Below are positions 1-10,352 of a stretch of DNA of 64,000 nucleotides, piece after piece; position 1 is the first letter of the stretch; the number at the start of each line of letters is the position of its first letter. The translations under genes were made by a program, and so were the position numbers. The stretch is from Liolophura sinensis (lineage: Eukaryota > Mollusca > Polyplacophora > Chitonida > Chitonidae): positions 22,763,704 to 22,827,703 of the forward strand of contig NC_088304.1 in NCBI RefSeq assembly GCF_032854445.1, written 5' to 3'. The notes under the pieces were generated by a model that saw only the letters and a list, made by a program, of their open reading frames with translations, had not been told where the DNA came from and searched no databases.

Positions 1-86
1 CCACCATAATGCTGGCCGCCGTCGTATAAGTGAAATATTCTTGAGTACGGCGTAAAACACCAATCAAATAAATAAATAAATAAACA
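1..86 (+). repeat. SINE-A fragment, 3' half
   Basis: The window opens inside a SINE-A copy. The body motif CCACCATAATGCTGGCCGCC is followed by the conserved GAAATATTCTTGAGTACGGC block and an AATAAATAAA tail. The tRNA-like head lies outside the window. Confidence 0.85.
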
Positions 87-1349
87 TATCGTAACAGCCT
101 AATGTGTATATGATCGGCATGCGGGTGTTAGTGGTGCTGGAGGAGGAGGAGAGGAGTTATCAAGCACGTCGGAATAAAATGGCTGTGGCCTTTTCTTTTA
201 AGGCAAACTGTTGTTTGATTCGTAAATAGCCTATTTGTTAGCCTCCACTGAACGAGTGGCCCTACCATCTTAAAATGAGATCTGCCTGACTGTCTTCGTT
301 AAGACAGCTATCCTTACATTTTGCACCACCATTTGTATACAACTTTTAATACAGCAAAAGATACAGCATTTTGATAAAATGTCTTTGTCTAATATATTGC
401 AATAAATATCACTGCATATTTTATTGCCTAATTCAACATGATTCAACATGCAGTCAGTCCATCGCGACTTCCTTGTAGTGGACAAATTCAGAAAGCACCT
501 TGTTCAGTACCCACGAAGGACTTTATTCTGCACTTGTCTCAAGAATATTTACCTATAATTTCTTATCCATTACTTCTCTATAATTATACCAGAGATCTTG
601 AAAGTTATCTTGCGTGCATTCGTGGCTCAAAAATCCTAATTAGTACCGTGTCAAATTACCATTACCAACTCCAATTATCATGTCTACCTTTACACCATTG
701 ACAGATAAATGACTTTACATTTACTTACCAGCGTACAATAATTCCAGTTTCCTGTTTTTTACGTGTATGTACCAGTTATCTAAATGACAATTTGTATCTA
801 AAGTTTGTTTACTTACAGAACAGCAGCAGCATCATCATCACTCGCGGTTAAACGTGTACCGAATTATTTACTAGCAGTCAAAATAACGACTCGAAATACA
901 TGCAACCAATAGACACAAAATTCACAACAATTCCGGGCTTATTCTGAAGGTCCACAACCCATCTCATTGAACTTTAGTCTCAAAGAAGTTTGCAGCATAC
1001 CCTGCCCTTTTCCAATACATCTAATACTCTAGTGTCGGTCCCACCAAGAAGAGGCCCAGGTAACATAAAAACCTGAACTAGCACCATCTGTCATAAAATA
1101 CGAACTATGAAGACCCTATCTCCTACATTCCTAGCGGCTAGGTCAGGTCTGGCTATATTAATCACGCCCGATTTACATCTTTGTATTTAGCACTACATGC
1201 GTGGTTTTCCACAGCCACCTTAATTAGAAAAAAAAAACAAAAAATCATTGGAAATCGTTCCTGGAGGTTTTTATTGTTTGCTGGTTTTATCTGCAGGGTG
1301 TTAAATGGAACATAACGCCGCGCGCTTGATGTCGAGCTGGAAATTACAC
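87..1349. other. intergenic, no gene seen
   Basis: AT-rich sequence with short chance reading frames only. None shows a recognisable domain or a consistent pair of splice sites. No repeat family defined elsewhere in this window was recognised here. Confidence 0.5.
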
Positions 1350-1605
1350 CTACACTCCAAAAAAATAACCTGTCGAATTGAACAGAAAGTCTGTTATATG
1401 AGAGATGCTAGAATGTATTCTGTTACTGCAGCAGGTTATTCTGTTCAATATAACACACATATTCTATTAATTCAACATAAAGATTTTTTTGGACTAACAG
1501 AATATCATGGTGAACCTGACACAATATTATTTTATAATAACAGAATACATTCTTGGATCACTCAGGCTTTTTCTCAAAATTAACAGATATTTTTTCGTGT
1601 ATTTA
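1350..1605 (+). mobile_element. MITE-like inverted-repeat element, copy 1
   Basis: The left end reads ACACTCCAAAAAAATAACCT and continues to AACAGAAAGTCTG. This is the inverted complement of the right end of the related copy at 24290-24510. The interior, with motifs such as ATTCTATTAATTCAACATA, aligns with that copy. The right end here is degenerate. No coding capacity is seen, so it would be a non-autonomous DNA element. The superfamily is not assignable. Confidence 0.55.
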
Positions 1606-4079
1606 ATGATAAATTCAAATGTAACGTCTGTGTAAATTGTATTAAATGAGAGAATGATAGTAAAACGATGCAAACTTCAAAGGTACGGGTATTTGGGACC
1701 ATCACTTGATACATATATATAGTTCCTGTGCGTAGCAATGCCTTTAATGAGGATGTAATGCACGGCTAATAAAACTTGAATGTCAATTTGTTGTTTATAA
1801 CAAAACTAATACTTTATAAATCTGAATTAGGATAATATTGAGGAATATATTAAAAATATAAATAAGCTTTAAACTTTTGGTTTAACACAATTGCCTGAAG
1901 ACTAGACCGACTTCGAGCATAATTAATTTAGTAGATATGCGTCACATCCTCATTTAGGACTGTCACTATTTTGCAAAGGAAATATATACTAAAAGTTAGT
2001 TAAATACAACAGTAGCACAACAGATTTTCCAGTCTTTAGTTTGGAAGCCTAACAATCTTAGCAGTACTAATAGGCTTCGACCTTTCAGCCTGTCAAATTA
2101 AGTCTAAAACAGTCTAAAGCTTTAATCAGCAGGCTTTTTGCTTGTGCTAAATGACGTCTAAAGAATTCGCTGGCATGTTGGCTGTATAGTGCTCTTCACT
2201 TCTTGGAAGCAGCCCTGCATGTGCCGCTCGTACAGCGCATGTACGGTAAATGACCTAATTTTGCACATGAATTACTGTCATTTAGTTTCGCACGATCTGT
2301 GTTAGCAGCAAGATGACAGAAGAGTGTGATAAGCACCCGCCCGTTTCATTATCCTGCATGGCACGTAGCACCTCTGGTTGCTAATCCACGCCATATGGGG
2401 TAGCAGGTGAGCAGGTCTCCCGACTAGTTGCACGCGCACATCTCTAAATATACGCATGAATAAAACTGAAGAAGGCATTAAGACAGGCGATGTCTAGTAC
2501 AAACCTTTAAATTCCAAACACTATCTGAAAGCATGACCACGCCAAACAAGAAATGTCTATGCAGAATGTACACTACAGACGAACTGATTATTCAGGTTAG
2601 GTCTATCTGGTAACGGTCGTCTGCTGAGAGCCCTCATTATGCAACAAATATGTGTACAAATGTATTTTGGCTAAATACGAATTTCACTGAGAAATATCTG
2701 TCATCAGCTTCCCGTGTCCATGTAATTCCAATTTAATATGTCATTCTATGCGCACATTTTGTTTCTTAATTTACAGTCGGAACTGACCTCCTATTGCAGA
2801 AGAGTTCCTTTTCCCGCTTTTTTGTATCGAGAACATCCATTAAACACAGAAAGCATATTCCACGCGAGGTTTCGAAAATTAACACGATTTATTTTTACTC
2901 CTTTTCGGTAGCACCGTTTATTTGAGTTGTCACGTTATGAACTCGCACAACACCGTCACTGGCTTTATAAACAAAATGTTTTATGATTTCCTATATACAG
3001 TTTTGCCCTGAGGTAATTTACGTTTCGCCAGCGACAGATAAGATTATTGCTTAGCCTTTCGCCATCAAAAATCACGTGATCGATGGGTAGACACGTGAAA
3101 ATGTCGAGTCCGGTGATTGTAACTCGCTTTTATCTACATGTAGATATAACGAACCTGCATGCGTAAATTTTCTTTTGAGGGGATTCAATTAAATATTAAG
3201 TGAATTAAGTATTCATGTTTCCGAAATATGTTTGGAAGTTGGCAGTCACTCAATTTACGCCAGAATGAGCTAGAAATCTTCAGCTGCAGCGGTGCAAGCG
3301 CACGTGTTTAGGAGTTGGCAAATATGGATTCACGGTTTTCTAAATTCTGCTACAGCTTTGTATACAGAGAGCCCTGCAGTATAAAAACGGATATTTCACA
3401 CGACACTCCACACGCATAAAGGCACTTGGTAGTCACGTTTAACCTCCACAGAGTTTTCCCCCAAATCCACATTTATCACAAAATAACGATAATAACATGT
3501 TGGGAAGTGCTTATACTAAAATTATTATGACGAAAACTGAGGAAAACATGAAGTGTTTTTGGTAGGAGCATAGACTAACTGGTCAGTGAAGTGTGGGTTT
3601 TTTTATTACATTTTTGAACTGTCAGTATAATCCCTCAACGCTCACCACTGATGCTCTCACGCGCATTAAGGTGCACTATTGACTTTTCTCAGCCGAATAG
3701 ACCACGTGACTCGCAAATTCCTGTTTACAGCAGTGCTCCAGTATTACAAATCTCGCGTGGTAATGCATGAAAAGCAGATAGTAAACCTAGCTCCTCCCGC
3801 GGCGCCCAGTCAGTAGGAACCATAATCAACGCAATGAATCCTGGAATACACTTTTCGAGTCCCAGGGTGAAACTTTATGTCATTTACGGCAATTCTGTAC
3901 ACAAATCTTGCACAGCGTCAAGGTCATTAGAACAACAGTGATGAGGAACTAAATGATGTGTGAAGACACAAAAACGTTGGCTTATACAGCCTTCAGCATG
4001 ATTCTACCGGGTGCCTGGAGCAATTCATGAACGATGAATATAGTTCCAGGTTAGGTTATCAGAGGTGAAGCTAAATCTA
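1606..4079. other. intergenic, nothing recognised
   Basis: About 2.5 kb without a credible exon. A few CACGTG palindromes occur near 3070-3100 and 3700, but I cannot tie them to a gene. Confidence 0.45.
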
Positions 4080-4165
4080 AACAAGCCTACCTGCCCCTTC
4101 CAAGGCTTCAAAGGTCAAGCTTGTCTAGTGGTGGCAGTGATGTAAAGCAAGCCTGAGGAGCGGTA
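4080..4165. repeat. dispersed repeat shared with 16640-16735
   Basis: A block around AAAGGTCAAGCTTGTCTAGT and GGTGGCAGTGATGTAAAGC recurs in diverged form at 16640-16735. Short and unclassified. Confidence 0.5.
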
Positions 4166-5630
4166 CATGCGGTGCATGGAGTATGTAATTCAGTTGTCGG
4201 CGAATGATTTCTGATAAATCCGGAGACATAAAAGTGTCGAAAGTGCACATTATCAAAGACACACACTCATCCTCACTGTCTCCTTAATACATTTATTTTC
4301 CCTGTCAGGCGGTCGAGCTATAGACGCCATTCTTGTGTTTATCCTGTACATTACCTCGGTGTTATTCAAATAACGCTGATATGGCCTCTAGCAACCACCC
4401 CCTGCAGAGTTGTCTCGTGCGCGTGTATATCTACCTTAATGGGTATTCAGACGACTGATTCAGCCACCCAGGCATCAAATGAATGTACTCTTTGTCTCCA
4501 GATTAGAATGTTTACGCCTGATATCATTGTGGGCAGCCTGTACTGAGGACGAAAAATAAATCCATCAGCTCTCCGTGAAGTCGACAAGCATTTATAAGCA
4601 TTCACCTACTCGAGATGGCTCGTCACAATTACTGTGGTCATTTGCGTCTATTTTGGGGAGACAGTCCTGCTGTAAACCTTTCTGTCGGGACATGGCTCGA
4701 CAGAATCCATTCGTCTTTTTGAAATTAGCTAGTGTTTAAATTTACCTTGAGATGATAAAAGGAATTGAGAAGGACGATATCGATGTAATCAGGGAACATA
4801 TTATAGGAGAATACATGGTTCTTGATGGCGTGGCTGAACTCCCAACCCTACCTCTTCCAACGCCAACTCCCCCCCACCCCCCACCCTTCCCTACAACCCC
4901 CCTCCACCCAAACAGACAGAGTGTCACGCAAATGACGAGGTGCTTTTGCTTTCCTTCACACAATGTCTTGTGCCCTTCCTACATTGATCTGAAGTTCAGT
5001 GTCCATGTGAAAGTAAGACCCATCTCAGCTCAACTCGAGTTGCGTAGGGTCGTAAGCTCTCTTTTATGTAAGCTTGGCCAACACGAGAGTTTAACACGCG
5101 ACTCATGTCAGTTTACACCAGCGCATTGATTTTCCTTACTGCTAGTATTTATGTAGTAAATTTGTCAACTTCAACCTCAAAAATATATAACCCCTATCTT
5201 TCGCGTGGTACGATGTCATGCCATAACATGCAGCTTGTACTTTTCTCTCCAACATGTCAAAAAGCCCACCCAGGATTACCACCATTTTTTTTAAAACTGT
5301 GGTCGCTGGAAGGGAAGTCATAACATTTCGTTACCTTGGTAACCTCCAAGGGGGTGGGAAGTAACACTGGCAAAAAGATTTCAGTTCTATCCAAAACGGA
5401 CAAAATTCTGATATATTTTAACTATAGGTACAAACAAACAGTGTAGAAAGTTATAGTGCATCAACAACCCAAAATGTCTGTGTGGCAGCATTACCCACTC
5501 AGTGCCCTTCACTCTTCACTGCGGAGGCAAATCTTTGACTCAATTGCTCGAATTGTGCATATGTAACCTTCAAGTCGACAATTGAGTTGGATCCTAAACG
5601 CTCATTATGTTAAATAAGGCCGCGACCCAA
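4166..5630. other. intergenic with C-rich tract
   Basis: No credible gene. A pyrimidine-rich stretch at about 4865-4915 (runs of C interrupted by A or T) produces proline-rich and glycine-rich chance reading frames on the two strands. Confidence 0.5.
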
Positions 5631-5631
5631 C

Positions 5632-6231
5632 TTGCCGTTCCATTCCAAAGTCGTAACTTGTATGCCGGTCCAATCCAAAGTCGTAACGCGCTTGCCGGTC
5701 CAGTCCAAAGTCGTAACGTGTATGCCGGTCCAATCCAAAGTCGTAACGCGCTTGCCGGTCCAATCCAAAGTCGTAACGTGTATGCCGGTCCAGTCCAAAG
5801 TCGTAACGTGTTTGCCGGTCCAGTCCAAAGTCGTAACGTGTATGCCGGTCCAGTCCAAAGTCGTAACGTGTATGCCGGTCCAATCCAAAGTCGTAACGCG
5901 CTTGCTGGTCCAGTCCAAAGTCGTAATGTGTTTGCCGGTCCAGTCCAAAGTCGTAACGTGTATGCCGGTCCAGTCCAAAGTCGTAACGTGCATGGCGGTC
6001 CAATCCAAAGTCGTAACGTGTTTGCCGGTCCAATCCAAAGTCGTAACGTGTTTGCCAGTCCAGTCCAAAGTCGTAACGTGTTTGCCGGTCCAATCCAAAG
6101 TCGTAACGTGCAAGGCGGTCCAATCCAAAGTCGTAACGCGCTTGCCGGTCCAGTCCAAAGTCGTAACGTGTATGCCGGTCCACTCCACAGTGGTAATGTG
6201 TTTGCCGGTCCAATCCAAAGTGAACGACCAC
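5632..6231 (+). repeat. 30-bp minisatellite, about 20 copies
   Basis: Twenty head-to-tail units built on CCAAAGTCGTAACGTGTATG followed by CCGGTCCART. Exactly two units fit each 60 bases throughout the array. Variation is concentrated at a few sites: the A/G of CARTCC and the stretch after GTAACG. Because 30 is divisible by 3 and the unit lacks stops in several frames, long open frames appear on both strands with decapeptide periods (VVTCLPVQSK on +, DWTGKHVTTL on -). There is no independent evidence of translation. Confidence 0.95.
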
Positions 6232-6734
6232 TTTAAGATCGGTGCACAGGAGAACTTAAGAGAAAACTGTAGTTTAAAGCTATTTTACGTCCCAAAGAAG
6301 AAGTTTTTTCAACTTTCATATGTTATGACATTATGTACATCCTAACCTGCATATTGAGAAAAAAAAAAACATTTCATGTATCCATTAAGCTTTGCTTGTC
6401 GATCTTTACTGTCCTCACCTAAAATAGCCTTCATTAGCCTACTACATAAAACATCAATGACGCCATCATTGTATGATATGGCGGTAAACATTGGAGAGCT
6501 CGTAAAACTCCTTCCTGTCGGTATCAAGATGGTTCAAAGCTGTGGGTGCATTTGTTCTTTCCTTTATTACGCCACAATTGTCGGTTTGCGTTTGCTCATA
6601 AAACATATATGAAGTACACACTCACTGCAACGTCACAGGGGAAAACGATGCGTTCTGCTGTCATTTGGACCGCCTGTGTAGCTTTGTCCCCGAAGTTCCC
6701 ATTACTCAGTATATACTCATCGGTATATCGATAG
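6232..6734. other. intergenic spacer
   Basis: Sequence between the 30-bp minisatellite and repeat R. Only short unsupported frames are seen. Confidence 0.45.
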
Positions 6735-7060
6735 AATAAAGAGCTTACAGCATAGTAAAATCAGAGCAAGGGTGACAGGGTGATAATTGGCTGATGGTCA
6801 AGGTAACTCATTGAAATACAGCCTCTTGTGAGTTTACCTCAGAATTTTGTTATTGGATTTTATTCTAACTGTCCATATAAATATTAGCAAGTTAACCTCC
6901 TTCTAATACATGGCTTAAGCAGAATCAGGTAAAAAAAATATACAGTGGTATTAATTGCAATGTATTACATGTCATTGGTTTAGAAATACTCCAAATGCTG
7001 TGTTGTCATCACATATAACATACAATCACATTAAAACTATTCAAATGGACATAGCACCTG
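6735..7060 (+). repeat. repeat R, copy 1
   Basis: Diverged copy of an unclassified interspersed repeat. Shared blocks are ACAGCATAGTAAAATCAGAG, GCCTCTTGTGAGTTTACCTC, TGGCTTAAGCAGAATCAGGT and GTTGTCATCACATATAACAT, in the same order as the copies at 13095, 14680 and 53565. No open frame and no tRNA-like head is visible. Confidence 0.65.
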
Positions 7061-7494
7061 CATATGGACACTCCAAAGTTTGAATAGTCAACAGACATTT
7101 CTTTAGTTCACTTAGCATTTTAGCCGATTCACGAGTCATCTGCATTCTTATGAAAAAAGGCTCTTCCGGTGGTATGAAGAAGAGGCTTCAGATATCAAAT
7201 GCCTTAAAGGTCACTTGTGTTTTTTTCCAGAGAGCAGCCATTTTTCACAGGCAAGCCCTGTGACCATCGATTCACTTATTTCTTGACCCTGCACCCTGTC
7301 CCTGCACCCCTCCCCCTATTATTCTAACGCAACTGCTCCCGGGGCTAATCGTGGTCGTTTGTTGAGAGCCCGGTAATATCTCATGAACGTTCCGTGCAAT
7401 GAGTAACTCTGCTGCTTTACACCGAGATCTGTTCATTTGCTGGATCCCGTTCATATTTAGTTGATTGAAATTACTTCGTTCCCTCACTTAGCGT

Positions 7495-7672
7495 TGGCAA
7501 TGCGGTCGCTGTGAGTTCAAGTCCAGCTCATGCTGGCTTCCTCTCCGGCCGTACGTGGAAAGGTCTTCCAGCAACCTGCGGATGGTCGTGAGTTTCCGCC
7601 ACTCAAGAAAATAAAATATTCTTGAGTACGGCGTAAAACACAAATAAATAAATAAATAAATAAATAAATATA
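7495..7672 (+). repeat. SINE-A, 5' truncated
   Basis: Begins at AATGCGGTCGCTGTGAGTTC, then the body and an AATAAA tail. The segment between the GTGGTCGTG-like block and the 3' end is shortened. The tail abuts the 46-bp minisatellite that follows. Confidence 0.85.
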
Positions 7673-7729
7673 CATGTATGTGTTGCGAAGGGTTTATTGG
7701 GATTTAAATCCCGAGTGTGAAATTTTAGA

Positions 7730-8597
7730 GCCGCAGAGGAACACGTGTGTTATGACAATGGTGTATGCCTCATTTCAGTGGCGTACACATATGTGTAATG
7801 ACAGTGGTGTACGCCTTATTCCAGTGGTGTACACGTGTATGTCATGACAATGGTGCATGCCTCATTCCAGTGGTGTACACGTGTGAGTCATGACAATGGT
7901 GTGTGCCTCATTCCAGTGGTGTACACGTGTATGTCATGACACTGGTGCATCTCCCATTTCAGCGATGTGCACATCTGTAATGGCAATGGTGTTTGCCTCA
8001 TTCCAGTGGTGTAGACGTGTATCTCATGACATGGGTGTTTGCCTCATTCCAGTGGTAAACACGTGTGTTTCATAACGATGGTGTATGCCTCATTCCAGTG
8101 GTGTACACGTGTGAGTCATGATAATGGTGCATGTCTCATTCCAGTGTGCACGTGTGCCATGACAATAATTTATGCTTCATTGCAGTGGTGAACACGTGTG
8201 TGTCGTGTCATGACAGTGGTATGCGTCTCCTTTCAGTGGTGTACGTGTGTGTGTCATGACACTGCTGCGTGCTCATTCCTGTGGTGAACACGTGTGTCCC
8301 ATGACAATGGTGTATGCCTCATTCCAGTGGTGTATGCGTGTGTGTCATGACAATGGTGTGTTTCTCATTCCAGAGGTGTACACGTGTGTGTCATGACACT
8401 GCTGCGTGCTCATTCCTGTGGTGAACACGTGTGTCCCATGACAATGGTGCATGCCCCATTCCAGTGGTGTACACGTATGTGTCATGACAGTGGTGTATAC
8501 CTCATTCCAGTGGTGTACACGTGTGTGTCCTTATAATGGTGTGTGTCTCAGTCCAGTGGTATACGCGTGTGTTATGACAATGGTGTGTTCCACGCGT
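7730..8597 (+). repeat. about 46-bp minisatellite rich in CACGTG
   Basis: About 19 diverged units with the core GTGTACACGTGTGTGTCATG, then ACAATGGTGTATGCCTCATT and CCAGTG. At least eleven units keep the palindrome CACGTG (an E-box sequence) and most keep TCATGA. Some units are shortened. Any reading frame across the array is a by-product of the repeat. Confidence 0.9.
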
Positions 8598-9780
8598 TAA
8601 AATGACCTACTATCACAGCTACAGGTGTAAGGAAATAATTGGCTCAAACGAGACAACCTGGTCTATAAAATATTCATCGAACAATTATGCCGTCAAAAAA
8701 AAAACAAACCTAGCCCACAGCACAATCTCGTTAACAGGACAGTTTTTATCAGACGCTCGGTGGGTGCAGCCATTTCTCCAAAGTTACGACACACCAACGC
8801 TGAATAGAATTCTTCCTTTCAAACGAGGCACTGAAGAACATCTTTACTGAAACTTTCATGTGTTTATTTCTACGTGCTATCATAGTTTCGTTTAGCTCAA
8901 CCATGGTCTTCATATGTTAAACATAAACTTTATAATGTGATCAGTTTGGTCATATCTTGACAAAATTTAAAAGCGTATTTCTACCATAGTCTCTCACGCA
9001 TTCTTAATAGTACAGTGGTTAACGTAGGCACTGTGGACAACATGTTGCGTCTCGGTGAAGAGGTCAATTCTTTGTGGTTAATTTTCCTTCTGTGGAAACA
9101 TACTTTTGTGCGAGTAAAGATACAGACCGCCTTGCATTAAATAACTGTTATCATAAATTCGAATAGATACGCTAATGCTATGCTAGTACGTAACGTTTGG
9201 CAACTGTAGCGAAATCATATGTGAATCCTGGTTGAGAGCACATGTGGTTCTCTGATTGGTAACATTAACATCTCATGCGAAGCGGAAGTATAAGGCCGAA
9301 AGTCACATTTATTATGTATTTATTTAACTGACTGGTGCATAACTGCGTGCTCAAGAATTTTTCAGAAGGCTACAGTGATTTTCTCCACTCTGCAGTGTCT
9401 AAAGCAAAAGAAGACGTCATTGTGACTCGAGCCGGCTACCATTTTTCGTTTTTATGACCAATACATCGCTTCAGGGCATTTTTGGAGCTTTATAAATGAC
9501 GTGCATATAACAGAAAAAAGAGTGAAACAGAACTTAAAAAAGTAGTCATTTTCGCTCTTTGAGGTCCACAGTTTTATGGAGTGGAACCGATTCTTGGCCT
9601 AGCCATACCATATACTTTTAGGTGGAAATAGCTGGTAATAAAATAGCCAATAGTTTTTGCTGTAAATTACACCATCATGTTGACAGTGTATATTAAATCT
9701 GACTGATATTCGATCAGGTAAAATATCCTTGGGGCCGAACAAAAGACCAATAAGATAAATGCCATAAATAAACTGAAAAT
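8598..9780. other. non-coding, possible opsin upstream region
   Basis: No exon can be supported. The missing first coding exon of the opsin could lie here or further upstream. I looked for an ATG-bearing open segment ending at a GT donor in the required phase (one base left over) and did not find a convincing one. Confidence 0.4.
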
Positions 9781-9781
9781 C

Positions 9782-9782
<1 letters not shown>

Positions 9783-9842
<60 letters not shown>
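9783..9842. repeat. (TA)n microsatellite
   Basis: About 60 bases of uninterrupted TA dinucleotides. Length is likely to vary between individuals and assemblies. Confidence 0.95.
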
Positions 9843-9845
<3 letters not shown>

Positions 9846-10191
9846 TTTGGCACTGTAGAACGTGTCAACAGTATTTATTCATTTGTTTTTTTAATTTATT
9901 TCATTTTATTTTATTTTTTTATGATAAACAGATTTATTTATTTGGTAAGTGAATGTTGCTTAACGCCGTACTCTAGAAGGCGGCGTTTTTATGATAAAAA
10001 GATTGATTTATTTGATAGGTGAAGGTTGCTTACCGCCATACTCAAGAAGGCGGAGGAAACTAATGTAGCACAATTTCTGATACATTTGTAGCAAACTACA
10101 GGTATAGTTGTGTGACTCTGGATCTATTCTTTAGGCACTGTTAAGATCACTCATCACTATGCTGATCATATTGTTTTATTTATTGACACAG

Positions 10192-10352
10192 GGACTTTGG
10201 GAGTAATTGGCAATGTGTTTTTCATCATCGGTCTGTTCAAATGCCGGCGAAAGAGAACTTACCACGAGGGTTTCCTGATCAATTTGGCTATTACAGACAC
10301 AGGCGTCTGTCTGACCGGTTACCCGTGGGCAGCAGCCTCTAGTTTCTCACAG
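10192..10352 (+). CDS. opsin exon: TM1 and TM2
   Basis: Acceptor TTATTGACACAG and donor CAG/GTACTT. The exon starts with two bases of a split codon, so at least one upstream coding exon must exist. It encodes TLGVIGNVFFII, the first loop FKCRRKRTYHEG and FLINLAITDTGVCLTGYP. Translation read past 10352 is intron. Confidence 0.9.

Noticed and set aside
4742-5129. Pro-rich and Gly-rich frames on opposite strands
   Set aside because: Both come from the C-rich tract at 4865-4915; no recognisable protein.
5605-6345. Four overlapping long reading frames of about 200-237 codons
   Set aside because: All come from the 30-bp minisatellite on both strands. No domain, splice context or flanking coding sequence supports any of them; kept as a finding only.
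7730-8597. CRISPR-like array
   Set aside because: Units are direct tandem repeats without unique spacers, in animal DNA.
9599-9868. Frame with an Ile-Tyr run
   Set aside because: Translation of the (TA)n microsatellite.
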